A DNA stretch of 64,000 nucleotides from assembly GCF_000372745.1 (NCBI RefSeq), contig NZ_KB889730.1, forward strand, positions 124,131 through 188,130, in the 5' to 3' direction. Below are positions 8,830 to 17,063 of the stretch, piece by piece. Made by a program: the position numbers and the translations under genes. The notes under the pieces are model-generated. The model did no database searches. It was not told where the DNA came from and saw only the letters and a program-made list of their open reading frames with translations. Within the stretch, counting starts at the first letter, position 1; every line of letters starts with the position of its first letter. The stretch is from Embleya scabrispora DSM 41855. GTDB lineage: Bacteria; Actinomycetota; Actinomycetes; Streptomycetales; Streptomycetaceae.

Positions 8830-8850
8830 AGATCCGGTCGAGCCGGATCT
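8830..8850. promoter_or_regulatory. Palindrome between divergent fadD and thioesterase genes
   Basis: AGATCCGG and CCGGATCT form a perfect 8-bp inverted repeat around a 5-base centre, 18 bp upstream of the fadD start. Next to it ATCTGAT occurs twice (8847-8853 and 8864-8870). Such a layout is typical of a TetR-type operator controlling a divergent promoter. No regulator gene is adjacent. Confidence 0.4.
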
Positions 8851-8934
8851 GATAGACCGTTAGATCTGATGCACCGTCATATTCTTTGCCCGCATTCTTG
8901 GCAAGATCAAGAAAAGTGTCACGGAGGTACGGGT

Positions 8935-9624
8935 ATGAACTCGAACACCAGGCCGCTGCCGCCGGCCTCGGCCACCGCCCTCGCCGAGCTGATGGCCGGC
9001 ACGCTGCCCGGACCCTCCAGCGTGACCGCGGAGGCGCTGGAGCTCGCGGACCGGGTACGGGATCTGGTCGAGGCGGTGGTGTGGACGGACGTGGACGCGG
9101 CGGTGCGCGCGGACGCGGCCCGACGCGTCGCGGAGCTGACCGCGCTGCTGGGCGCCGCCCGACGCCCGCAGGCGGTGTCGCTGATCCGCTATCCGAACGG
9201 CCGGCTGGAGCACCTGACCCAGATGGGCTCGGGTCGGCTCAACCCGCAGGCGCCCAGGCTGGTCTTCGAGGAGGTCGAGCCGAGGCCGGACGCGGCGGCC
9301 GACCCGGAATCGGTGGAGATCCGCGCCCACTGCACGCTGACCGCGGCCCACGGCGGGCCGCCCGCCCGGGCGCACGGCGGGATCGTGGCGGTCGTGCTCG
9401 ACCAGTTGCTGGGCGTCGCCGCGTCCGCGGCCGGGGCGCCCGGGCTGACCGCCGGGCTGGACATCCGCTATCGCCGGGCCACGCCCTACGACGTGCCGCT
9501 GGAGCTGACCGGCCGCTGGACCGGCCGTGAAGGCCGCAAGAGCTTCGCGACCGGTGAGATCCGCGCCGCCGGCGAGGTGACCGCCGAGGCGACCGCGGTG
9601 TTCATCGCGGAACGCCGGTCCTGA
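8935..9624 (+). CDS. PaaI-type hotdog-fold thioesterase
   Basis: A 229-residue protein whose C-terminal half is a hotdog acyl-CoA thioesterase: the segment PARAHGGIVAVVLDQLLGVAA matches the helix-containing HGG motif of the PaaI/YigI group, followed by DIRYRRATPYDVPLELTGRW. The N-terminal 90 residues are a helical extension of no recognised family. ATG at 8935 with GGAGG nine bases upstream sets the start. It is transcribed away from the acyl-CoA ligase gene, suggesting opposing acyl-CoA activation and hydrolysis under shared control. The acyl substrate is unknown. Confidence 0.8.
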   Translation: MNSNTRPLPPASATALAELMAGTLPGPSSVTAEALELADRVRDLVEAVVWTDVDAAVRADAARRVAELTALLGAARRPQAVSLIRYPNGRLEHLTQMGSGRLNPQAPRLVFEEVEPRPDAAADPESVEIRAHCTLTAAHGGPPARAHGGIVAVVLDQLLGVAASAAGAPGLTAGLDIRYRRATPYDVPLELTGRWTGREGRKSFATGEIRAAGEVTAEATAVFIAERRS

Positions 9625-9648
9625 GCCGACCCGCAGCCGGCCCGGGGG

Positions 9649-9981
9649 TCACACCACCGCGGGAGCGGTCTGCGTCTCGCTCACCATGGGCCGGCCGGCG
9701 GCCTCCCACGCCAACATCCCGCCGTCGACGTTGATCGCGTCCCAGCCCTGCTGCCCCAGATAGTGGGTGACCTGGGCGGACCGGCCGCCGACGCGGCACA
9801 TCACGTAGACCCGCGTGTCGTGCGGGACCTCGTCGATCCGTTCCAAGAGCGTGCTCATCGGGATGTGCCGGGCACCGGCCACATGACCGGCGTCCCATTC
9901 GTGCACCTCCCGTACGTCCAGGACGAAGGCGTCGTCAGGGACCGCGGCGGCGGGCACGGCGGGCGGGGGCGACAGGTGCAT
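9649..9981 (-). CDS. Single-domain rhodanese-like protein
   Basis: A 110-residue cytosolic sulfurtransferase-type domain. It has DVREVHEWDAGHVAGARHIP (the CH2A-like motif) and the active-site loop CRVGGRSA with the nucleophilic cysteine near residue 82. Length and content match stand-alone GlpE/PspE-type rhodaneses that carry persulfide sulfur to acceptors. The ATG at 9981 is clear. It converges on the thioesterase gene, 24 bp from its stop. The acceptor is unknown. Confidence 0.87.
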   Translation of the reverse strand: MHLSPPPAVPAAAVPDDAFVLDVREVHEWDAGHVAGARHIPMSTLLERIDEVPHDTRVYVMCRVGGRSAQVTHYLGQQGWDAINVDGGMLAWEAAGRPMVSETQTAPAVV

Positions 9982-10127
9982 CGAGTCTCCGGTGAGGTCA
10001 GGCGTCCGGAACCCGTCCGGCCGCGCTCATCGCACATTGTCGGTCATCGACGCCGCACACACGTGCCTCGAAAGAGCGAACCGCCCGATCGGTCCGCACG
10101 ACACGCGGCCGAAATGACGGCTATGGG

Positions 10128-10179
10128 CGGCCCGGGAGGCAGGATGGGCGGGCAGGGCGCACCGCAACCTCCCGGGCCG
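10128..10179 (-). terminator. Inverted repeat downstream of the J-domain gene
   Basis: CGGCCCGGGAGG (10128-10139) pairs with CCTCCCGGGCCG (10168-10179), a 12-bp perfect stem with a 28-base loop. It lies 58 bp beyond the stop of the leftward J-domain gene. No T-run is present, so termination is probable rather than certain. Confidence 0.5.
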
Positions 10180-10237
10180 ACCGACGCCCATCCGGCCGGC
10201 CCGGGAGCGGGTACCGCGCTTTCAGCCGGGCTCGCGG

Positions 10238-11056
10238 TCAGGGATCGACGAGCGTGCCGAGCACCTTCTCCTTCTCCGCGATGTCGTGCAGAAGCTGATC
10301 GGCCAGGTGCTCGAGCAGCCCGTCCGGGTCGTTCGGGGCGAGCTGGAGCAGTTGCCCCATCGCGCCCTCCATCAGCTGATCACGCAGGCCGGCCAGCTCG
10401 GCCCGCCGGTGGGTGAGCCAGGCCAGCCGGCTGCGCAGCCACTGCCCCCGACTCTCCGCGTCCGGACCGATCGCGCCCTCCGGGGAGGTGGCCCATTCCG
10501 TACCGAGGGCCAGCAACTCGGTCACGTCGCCGCGCGCGTAGGCGGCGTTCACCCGGGCGATGAAGGTGCCGCGGCGCTGCTTCTCCTCGGGATCCTGGAC
10601 CAGGTCCGGGTGCGCCCGGCGGGCCAGCTCACGAAAGAGCTTGCGCGCCTCGGCACCGGGGCTGACCCGATGCACCTCCGGTACCGGCATCGGCTCGTCG
10701 GCCGACTCGCCCATGCCGCCCGCCGCCTCGCCCGCGCCGTCGAGGGCACCCAGCAGCGAGTCGAGGTCCGGCATGTCCGTGACCACACCACGCAACTCGA
10801 CCGCGCGCCGGATGTCCGCCGGATCGCCGGTGTGCGCCGCGATCGCCTCCGCGATCAGTGCGTCCAGCTCGTCGAGCCGCTCGTACAGCGGTCCCAGCCG
10901 GCGGTGGTGCACGATCGCCAGGTTGTCCAGCTCGACCTGAAGGGTCGTCACATCGACTTCGTCGTCGAGCAGCGCGGTCTCCGCGGCGGCGACCTGTTGT
11001 TCCAACTCGGCGATTTCGGGGTCCGACCAGGGGGTCGGCGCGCTGACCTCGTCCAT
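10238..11056 (-). CDS. J-domain-like (DnaJ-type) protein
   Basis: A 272-residue soluble protein. The N-terminal 90 residues are predicted coiled-coil (EIAELEQQVAAAETALL and LDELDALIAEAI). A compact J-like segment follows: ARKLFRELARRAHPDL carries the HPD tripeptide needed to stimulate DnaK ATPase, near residue 150, then FIARVNAAYARGD. A helical tail ends it. The J-domain is internal, not N-terminal, unlike classical DnaJ. Start: ATG at 11056 has AGGGA seven bases away; an abutting GTG at 11059 is possible. It is divergent from a TetR regulator. A role in DnaK-client delivery is inferred. Confidence 0.75.
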   Translation of the reverse strand: MDEVSAPTPWSDPEIAELEQQVAAAETALLDDEVDVTTLQVELDNLAIVHHRRLGPLYERLDELDALIAEAIAAHTGDPADIRRAVELRGVVTDMPDLDSLLGALDGAGEAAGGMGESADEPMPVPEVHRVSPGAEARKLFRELARRAHPDLVQDPEEKQRRGTFIARVNAAYARGDVTELLALGTEWATSPEGAIGPDAESRGQWLRSRLAWLTHRRAELAGLRDQLMEGAMGQLLQLAPNDPDGLLEHLADQLLHDIAEKEKVLGTLVDP

Positions 11057-11200
11057 CACGTCCCTTGTGTGCTGTTCTGTTCCCGCGCGACACCGGCCGG
11101 CGGGCGCGTCTGCCGGACTTTGAAGATCAAATCACTCGCAACACCCCCCAGCAGCCTATGTGGTAGGGCAGCATGGTCAGGCCGTCCCTGGCCAGTCGAT

Positions 11201-11216
11201 CCAACAAAGCAGTTGG
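11201..11216. promoter_or_regulatory. Inverted repeat upstream of the TetR gene
   Basis: CCAAC and GTTGG flank a six-base centre, 22 bp before the TetR start codon. TetR regulators often bind such short palindromes in their own promoter, and here the J-domain gene is divergent from the same region. Pattern only; arms are short. Confidence 0.3.
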
Positions 11217-11238
11217 CTAGAGGGGATAAGATCCAGCC

Positions 11239-11826
11239 ATGCCGCCCGACACCGCACGCACCCGAGCCAAACTTCTCGACGCCGCCCGCGCGGAGTTCGC
11301 CGAGCACGGCATCGCCGGCGCCCGCGTCGACCGCATCGCCCTGCGCGCCGGGGTGAACAAGGAGCGCATCTACGCGTACTTCGGCAACAAGGAGCAGCTC
11401 TTCCAGCACGTGCTGACGGAGTCGCTCCAGGAGCTCAACACGGTCGTCACGATGCCCAACGACGACCCGGCCGAGTACATCGCCCAGGTCTACGACTTCT
11501 ACTGCGCCCGCCCGGAGCTGCTCCGGCTGCTGGTGTGGGAGGCGTTGTACTACGGCCACGACCCGGTTCCGGACGAGGAGCGGCGAGTCACGAGCTACGC
11601 CGCGAAACTTCAGGAGTTCGCCGATCATCTCGGCGTGAAGCCCTCACCCGACGTGGCCCAGCTGCTCTTCTCGCTCATCGGCGTCGCCGCCTGGCAACAG
11701 ACGATGCCGCAGATGTCGCGGGTACTGCTCGGGGCCGACTCGGAATCCGAGGAGGCCCGGGCGAACCGGCGCAAGCACCTCATCGAGTTCACGCGAGCGT
11801 CCATCGCATCGATGAAGCAGTCATAG
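11239..11826 (+). CDS. TetR/AcrR family transcriptional regulator
   Basis: A 195-residue repressor. The N-terminal helix-turn-helix is clear: LLDAARAEFAEHGIAGARVDRIALRAGVN then ERIYAYFGNKEQLF, the most conserved TetR segment. The C-terminal domain (from residue 65) contains several hydrophobic helices that would hold a ligand and form the dimer. ATG at 11239 follows a weak AGGGG site. It is divergent from the J-domain gene and is followed by a strong hairpin. Ligand and targets are unknown. Confidence 0.9.
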   Translation: MPPDTARTRAKLLDAARAEFAEHGIAGARVDRIALRAGVNKERIYAYFGNKEQLFQHVLTESLQELNTVVTMPNDDPAEYIAQVYDFYCARPELLRLLVWEALYYGHDPVPDEERRVTSYAAKLQEFADHLGVKPSPDVAQLLFSLIGVAAWQQTMPQMSRVLLGADSESEEARANRRKHLIEFTRASIASMKQS

Positions 11827-11835
11827 GGCGCACGG

Positions 11836-11863
11836 CCGGATGAAGGGTCCACCCTTCATCCGG
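11836..11863 (+). terminator. Terminator hairpin after tetR
   Basis: CCGGATGAAGGGT and ACCCTTCATCCGG form a 13-bp perfect stem, 10 bp past the tetR stop. The remaining bases up to 12074 hold no gene that can be supported. Confidence 0.75.
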
Positions 11864-12074
11864 CATGCCCACGCGATACCGTCCTTCCCACTCCATCCCC
11901 CTGGGAAGGCACACCCGAGGTCCTGCTCGTCCCCACGGATCCCCTGAACCACCGTCGTACCGACCCGCACCTCCAGGCGACGGCCGCGCTCACGCCGGCG
12001 ACCCCGATGGCGCGTGGATCACCAAACCCTCGTGCGCGGCGACGCGCACGAGGTGGTGCGCCGCGCGCCCGGGG

Positions 12075-13457
12075 TCAGACCCCGGTCTCGGCCGGCAGCC
12101 GCCCCGACCGCACGGCCGCGAGCAGTTGTTCGTGGTCGGCCTCGGTGCGGTCCGCGTAGCTCACCGCGAAGCGGGCGAACGCGTCGTCCAGCCGGTCGCT
12201 CTTGCCGCAGTAGCCCGCGAGCACCTTGGGGTCCACCGAGTGACTGTGCGCGCGGGCCAACAGCGCGCCGGTCATCCGGGCGTAGTCGTCTATCTCGTGT
12301 GCGGGCAGCACGCTCGGGTCGATGCTCCCCTTCATGTTGCGGAACCGGCGCACCATGTACGCGCGCCCGTCGATCGAGGTCCACCCGAGCAGCGAGTCGG
12401 TGCCGGCCTGCATCCACTTCTGGCCCACCACGACCCGGCGCCCCTCGTGCTCGACGTGCGCGGGCGGCAGATACGGCGCGAGTGCCGAGGGCCGCGCCTC
12501 CTTCACCTGGAGCACCAACGGCTCGTCGCCGTTGCCCAGCAACAGCACCACGTAGGCCCGGGTGCCGACACTGCCCGTGCCCACCACCCGAAACGCCACG
12601 TCCTCGACCGCGAACCGGGCCAACAGCGGCCGGCGCTCGGTGGAGAGCGTGTCCACATAGCTCTCCAGGCCGGCCGCCACCGCATGGGCGAGCGCGTCGT
12701 CCACCGCGGTGAGCACCGGCGGCTCCGGAACGAAGTGCCAGGTGCCGTCGGAGCGCCGCCGGGTCGACTTGGCCGCGAACCGGGCACTGGTGTTGCGTCG
12801 GGCCTTCGCGGTGACCTGGGCCAGCAGGCCGGACAACTCGGCCGCGTCCGCGTGCGCCACCAGCGACTCGTCGGCGATCGCGTGCCACGCCTGCAACACC
12901 GGCATCCGGGCCAGCACCGTCATCGTCTTGCGGTAGGAGGCAGCGGCGTCGTAGGCGGCCCGGCGACACGCGTCCGCGTCCAGGCCGCCGACCCGACCGG
13001 CCACCACGAGCGAGGCGGTCAGTCGTTTGAGGTCCCACTCCCACGGTCCCTGCACGGTCTCGTCGAAGTCGTTGAGGTCCATCACCAGCCGACCCTCGGC
13101 GGTGCCGAACACCCCGAAGTTCCCCGCGTGCGCGTCACCGCAGATCTGCCCGGTCAATCCGGTGACCGGCTGCGTCGCGAGATCGGCAGCCATCAACCCG
13201 GCCGAGCCGCGCAGGAACGCGAACGGCGAGGCCGCCATCCGTCCGATCCGCAACGGCACCAGATGATCGAGCCGCCCGATGTTGGCCCGCTCGACACTCT
13301 CCACCACGTCGGGCCGATCCACCGCCGGATCGAAGCCCGCGTGCGCGCTCCGCGACACCCGCTCGCGCAACCCCTTGCCCAGCGCCTTCGACGCCACGTC
13401 CGACCTGTCCCGAAAACCCGGAACGATGAATTCCCGCCCCGCCGAAGTCCCCGACAT
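12075..13457 (-). CDS. DUF2252 family protein (kinase-like fold)
   Basis: A 460-residue soluble protein of the DUF2252 family. The conserved GDAHAGNFG motif (near residue 107) and the following DLNDFDE resemble the catalytic HxDxxxxN and DxD elements of aminoglycoside-phosphotransferase-like kinases, so a phosphotransferase activity is plausible but not established. Other conserved parts are LKRLTASLVVAGR and QVKEARPSALAPY. Length is normal. ATG at 13457 is the first good start. It stands alone between tetR and tRNA-Leu on the minus strand. No substrate can be named. Confidence 0.82.
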   Translation of the reverse strand: MSGTSAGREFIVPGFRDRSDVASKALGKGLRERVSRSAHAGFDPAVDRPDVVESVERANIGRLDHLVPLRIGRMAASPFAFLRGSAGLMAADLATQPVTGLTGQICGDAHAGNFGVFGTAEGRLVMDLNDFDETVQGPWEWDLKRLTASLVVAGRVGGLDADACRRAAYDAAASYRKTMTVLARMPVLQAWHAIADESLVAHADAAELSGLLAQVTAKARRNTSARFAAKSTRRRSDGTWHFVPEPPVLTAVDDALAHAVAAGLESYVDTLSTERRPLLARFAVEDVAFRVVGTGSVGTRAYVVLLLGNGDEPLVLQVKEARPSALAPYLPPAHVEHEGRRVVVGQKWMQAGTDSLLGWTSIDGRAYMVRRFRNMKGSIDPSVLPAHEIDDYARMTGALLARAHSHSVDPKVLAGYCGKSDRLDDAFARFAVSYADRTEADHEQLLAAVRSGRLPAETGV

Positions 13458-13530
13458 GTACCGACCCTCCCCGGATCAAGCGCACGGCCCACCACGACCC
13501 GGCCGGGCACACCGGCCGGAGATACAGAAA

Positions 13531-13555
13531 GGCCCCAGGTCGATGACCTGGGGCC
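13531..13555 (-). terminator. Terminator downstream of tRNA-Leu
   Basis: GGCCCCAGGT and ACCTGGGGCC form a 10-bp stem with a five-base loop, flanked by AAA on the left and TTT on the right, so it can stop transcripts on either strand. It begins 10 bases past the 3' end of the leftward tRNA-Leu. Confidence 0.75.
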
Positions 13556-13564
13556 TTTGCTCGG

Positions 13565-13648
13565 TGCGCGAGGGGGGAGTTGAACCCCCACGCCCTTTCG
13601 GGCACTGGAACCTGAATCCAGCGCGTCTGCCTATTCCGCCACCCGCGC
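13565..13648 (-). tRNA. tRNA-Leu (CAG)
   Basis: An 84-base class II tRNA on the minus strand. The acceptor stem GCGCGGG pairs with CTCGCGC (one G-U). The anticodon arm is CTGGA-TTCAGGT-TCCAG, giving anticodon CAG. A long variable arm (TGCCCGAAAGGGCG) and the T-loop GGGTTCAACTCCC are present. CCA is not encoded. The same tRNA sits beside fhaA in M. tuberculosis. Confidence 0.95.
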
Positions 13649-14035
13649 GAGCAATCAAAGATTAGCACGGGCTCAAGGTCCGATACGAATCCATACCCGC
13701 AGGCCCCACCGCTCACACCATGAGCATCCGTATGGCCACCCAGAGCAACCAACGGTTCATCTTTGTGGACCGGGATCCCCACGACCCCCACCTCTCCGGC
13801 ATGCTTGCCCTGCACCGTACGGTGAACGGGCTTCGACCCCGATCACGCACACGGTCGCGGGACAACTACTGCAAGCGAGCCACGGAGGGGACGACAGGGT
13901 GTAGGAATCCCTGTGAAAGCCAACACTCCTTACAGTGGCCACGGTAGGGAACCGCGCCCGTTTCCCACGCGTGGATACGATCAGTGAGCAGACTGTAGGA
14001 CCGGACCGGCCGATCGCGTACGGAAGGAGGTGCCC
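13649..14035 (+). promoter_or_regulatory. Leader/promoter region of the fhaA-pknB operon
   Basis: A 387-bp stretch between tRNA-Leu and fhaA without a supportable gene; short open frames here lack ribosome sites. It must contain the operon promoter. A strong AAGGAGG ribosome site (14024-14030) ends it, five bases before the GTG start. No clear -10/-35 pair was identified. Confidence 0.5.
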
Positions 14036-14923
14036 GTGGGTCCCCTGAAAAAGTTCGAGCAACGGCTTGAGGGCCTGGTCAACGGCGCCTTCGCCAAGGC
14101 GTTCAAGTCGGATGTCCAGCCCGTCGAGATCGCCAGCGCGCTCAAGCGCGAGTGCGACAACAACGCGACGATCTGGAACCGCGACCGAACCATGGTCCCG
14201 AACGACTTCGTCGTCGAGCTCGGCCAACACGACTATGAGCGCCTGAGCCCGTACGTGCAGCAACTCGGCGGCGAGCTGGCGACCGTGGTGCGGGACTACG
14301 CGCAACAACAGCGCTATTCCTTCATCGGTCCGGTGGAGGTCCACTTCGAGCATGCCGACGACTTGGACACGGGTCTGTACCGTGTGCGCAGTCAGGCACT
14401 CGCGGGCAGTCAGTCACACCTCGAACAACAGCCCCCACAACAACCGCCCTTCCCGGGCGGGGGGCCGCAACCGGAGCAGCCACCTCAGGGTTATGGATAC
14501 GGTCGACCCGGCGGGCCACCCCCGCCCGGGGTGCCCGCGCCACCGCCCTTCGGCCCGCCCGGAACCCCGGGAACGCCGACGCCTGCCCGGCCGCAGCCGG
14601 GGGAGCAGGCGGCCTACGGTCAGAATCCGCCGCCGGCACCACGGCTGCGTACCTGGCTGGAGGTCAACGGGGTGCGTCACGAGCTCACTGCCCCGGTCGT
14701 GAAGTTGGGCCGCAGCACCGATGTGGAAGTTCGCGTGGACGATCCGAGCGTCTCGCGGCACCACGCCGAGATCCGCATCGGCGCTCCGGCGTCGATCACG
14801 GACCTCGGTTCGACCAACGGGATCGTCGTCGACGGCCAGCACTGTCAGCGTGCCGGTCTGCGCGACGGATCGCGCATCGTGCTCGGCAGCACCACTGTCG
14901 TGTTCCGCCAAGCCGAGGGGTGA
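14036..14923 (+). CDS. fhaA: FHA-domain protein FhaA (DUF3662 + FHA)
   Basis: A 295-residue cytoplasmic adaptor. Residues 1-115 form the DUF3662 domain (GPLKKFEQRLEGLVNGAFAK, then FKSDVQPVEIASAL). A Pro/Gly/Gln-rich linker (about 120-205) follows. The C-terminal FHA domain has GRS, SRHHAEI and the DLGSTNG motif that reads phosphothreonine. In mycobacteria FhaA binds the phosphorylated pseudokinase of MviN and restrains peptidoglycan synthesis. The GTG at 14036 fits the AAGGAGG site; an in-frame GTG six bases earlier overlaps that site and is rejected. It starts a six-gene operon ending with pknB. Confidence 0.93.
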   Translation: MGPLKKFEQRLEGLVNGAFAKAFKSDVQPVEIASALKRECDNNATIWNRDRTMVPNDFVVELGQHDYERLSPYVQQLGGELATVVRDYAQQQRYSFIGPVEVHFEHADDLDTGLYRVRSQALAGSQSHLEQQPPQQPPFPGGGPQPEQPPQGYGYGRPGGPPPPGVPAPPPFGPPGTPGTPTPARPQPGEQAAYGQNPPPAPRLRTWLEVNGVRHELTAPVVKLGRSTDVEVRVDDPSVSRHHAEIRIGAPASITDLGSTNGIVVDGQHCQRAGLRDGSRIVLGSTTVVFRQAEG

Positions 14924-14933
14924 CAACGGGCGC

Positions 14934-15467
14934 ATGTCTGAGCTGACCCTCACCGTTATGCGGTTGGGTTTCCTCGCTGTGCTGTGGTTGTTCGTGATCG
15001 TCGCCGTACAGGTGATCCGTAGCGACCTCTTCGGCACACGCGTGACCCAACGACCCGCGCGGCGCAGAACCGCCGCGCCCGCCTCCGCGGGAGGTGCCGC
15101 TCCGCCTCAGCAGGCGCAGCCGGCCCCGCCCCCGCAGCGGCAGCAGGCCCGGCCCCGCCGCGGCCAGCGCAACAATCCCAGCAAGCTGGTGATCACCGAA
15201 GGCTCGCTGACCGGCACGACGATAAATCTGACGGACCAGCAGATCACCATCGGCCGGGCCCACGATTCGACCATCGTGCTCGACGACGACTACGCGTCGA
15301 GTCGGCACGCCCGCATCTACCCTGCGCCCGACGGCAGCTGGGTGGTCGAAGACCTCGGGTCGACGAACGGTACCTACTTGGACCGTACGCGCCTGACCGG
15401 TCCGACCCCCGTGCCGCTCGGAGCGCCGATCCGTATCGGCAAGACCGTTATCGAGCTGCGCAGGTAG
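14934..15467 (+). CDS. fhaB: FHA-domain membrane protein FhaB (FipA)
   Basis: A 177-residue protein with an N-terminal membrane helix (residues 6-27, TVMRLGFLAVLWLFVIVAVQ), a basic Pro/Gln-rich linker and a C-terminal FHA domain containing GRAHDSTIVL, SRHARI and DLGSTNGTYL. In mycobacteria the orthologue is phosphorylated by PknA/PknB and interacts with FtsZ and FtsQ under stress. The ATG at 14934 lies 10 bp after fhaA. The gene ends five bases before pstP, in keeping with one transcript. Confidence 0.92.
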   Translation: MSELTLTVMRLGFLAVLWLFVIVAVQVIRSDLFGTRVTQRPARRRTAAPASAGGAAPPQQAQPAPPPQRQQARPRRGQRNNPSKLVITEGSLTGTTINLTDQQITIGRAHDSTIVLDDDYASSRHARIYPAPDGSWVVEDLGSTNGTYLDRTRLTGPTPVPLGAPIRIGKTVIELRR

Positions 15468-15472
15468 CCTGA

Positions 15473-17053
15473 ATGAGCCTCTCTCTCCGCTTCGCCGCCG
15501 GATCCCACAAGGGCATGATCCGAGAAGGCAACGAGGACTCCGGCTACGCCGGTCCTCGCCTGCTCGCGGTCGCCGACGGCATGGGCGGGCAGGCAGCGGG
15601 CGAAGTCGCCAGCTCCGAAGTCCTGTCCACCATCGTCGAACTCGACGAGGACGTGCCCGGAGCCGACCTGCTGGACGCGCTGCGTTCGGCGGTCGATCGC
15701 GCCAACGACCGACTGCGTGTGATGGTCGACGACGACCCCCAGCTCGAGGGCATGGGGACCACGTTGACCGCGCTGTTGTGGACGGGGAGCCGACTCGGCC
15801 TCGCCCACATCGGCGACTCCCGTGCCTACCTCCTGCGTGACGGCGCCCTGGAGCAGATCACCCAGGACCACACCTGGGTGCAGCGCCTGGTCGACGAGGG
15901 CCGCATCACCGAGGAGGAAGCCGACCACCATCCGCAGCGCTCGCTGCTGATGCGTGCCCTGGACGGGCGCGGCCACGTCGAGCCGGACCTTTCGGTGCGC
16001 GAGGCCCGGCCCGGCGATCGTTATCTGATCTGCAGCGACGGCCTGTCGGGGGTGGTCAGTCGGGAGACGATGGAGGCCACCCTCCTGACCTACGGCAACC
16101 CCGGCGACGCGGTGCAGGAGCTGATCCAGCTCGCGCTGCGCGGCGGCGGCCCCGACAACATCACCTGCATCGTCGCGGACGTGGTGGATCCGGCCGATCA
16201 GCCCTCCGACAGCCCGATCGTGGTCGGCGCGGTGGCCAGCGTCGTGGACGACACCACGACACTGCCGACCACACCCGCGTCCCGGGCCCGCGAGTTGACC
16301 GCCGGCGAGTACGAGACCGAGTCGCTGGTCTCCGAGCCGGGCAGTCGGCGCAAGCCCAAGCCGAAGTCCACACTGCGCAGGACGCTGCCGATCTGGGGCG
16401 GGGTCGCGGTGCTCGTGGCCGCGCTCGGCGGCGCGTACTACTGGACGCAGACGCAGTACTTCGTGGCCGACAAAGGAGACCACGTCGCGATCTACCGGGG
16501 CATCGACTCGAAGATCCTGGGCCTCAACCTCGCGAGCACCTACCAGAGCTACGACGACCTGAAGCTCACGATGATCGGCCAGACCAATCGCGACGCGGTC
16601 AACAGCACGCTCGACGCGGCCAGCCTGACCGAGGCCCGGCACACCATCGACCGGCTCAAGCGGCAGGCCGACGTGTGTCGCAGGACGTATGCGGCGGACG
16701 ACGCGAAGAAGGCGGTCGAGGGGGTGCCGGGCGGCCAGCCCGCGGGCAGCGTGGACTCGTTCCCGCAGCAGAACCCGGGCTTCCCGGCCGCGCTGCAGAG
16801 CAACGCACCGGTCGCCAAGCACACCCCGACCACCGCATCGCGAAGCACTCGAAGCTCGTCGACGGCCGACCCCGGGTCCAAGGGCAGAGGCACCTCGGCC
16901 ACGAGCCCGACCGCACCGGCGAGTTCGGCACCGCCGAGTTCGCCGCCGCCGGCCACCGTGCCGGAGGCGCCCGGGTCGGGGCTCTCCGCCGAAGAGGCCG
17001 ACCTGGCCAAGCAGTGCTATCCGCGACCGCCCGGAACCACCGGAACGAACTGA
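15473..17053 (+). CDS. pstP: PP2C-type Ser/Thr protein phosphatase PstP
   Basis: A 526-residue membrane-anchored PPM phosphatase that reverses PknB phosphorylation. Metal-binding motifs are intact: GMIREGNEDSGY, VADGMGGQAAGE, GDSRAYLLRDG, SDGLSG and GGGPDNIT. The catalytic domain ends near residue 240. A juxtamembrane stretch and one helix (about 306-326, IWGGVAVLVAALGGAYYW) follow. The extracytoplasmic part is about 200 residues ending in a Ser/Pro/Thr-rich tail. Start ATG 15473, five bases after the fhaB stop. The order fhaA-fhaB-pstP-ftsW-pbpA-pknB is the conserved actinobacterial cluster. Confidence 0.95.
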   Translation: MSLSLRFAAGSHKGMIREGNEDSGYAGPRLLAVADGMGGQAAGEVASSEVLSTIVELDEDVPGADLLDALRSAVDRANDRLRVMVDDDPQLEGMGTTLTALLWTGSRLGLAHIGDSRAYLLRDGALEQITQDHTWVQRLVDEGRITEEEADHHPQRSLLMRALDGRGHVEPDLSVREARPGDRYLICSDGLSGVVSRETMEATLLTYGNPGDAVQELIQLALRGGGPDNITCIVADVVDPADQPSDSPIVVGAVASVVDDTTTLPTTPASRARELTAGEYETESLVSEPGSRRKPKPKSTLRRTLPIWGGVAVLVAALGGAYYWTQTQYFVADKGDHVAIYRGIDSKILGLNLASTYQSYDDLKLTMIGQTNRDAVNSTLDAASLTEARHTIDRLKRQADVCRRTYAADDAKKAVEGVPGGQPAGSVDSFPQQNPGFPAALQSNAPVAKHTPTTASRSTRSSSTADPGSKGRGTSATSPTAPASSAPPSSPPPATVPEAPGSGLSAEEADLAKQCYPRPPGTTGTN

Positions 17054-17063
17054 GGGGAGCGCC

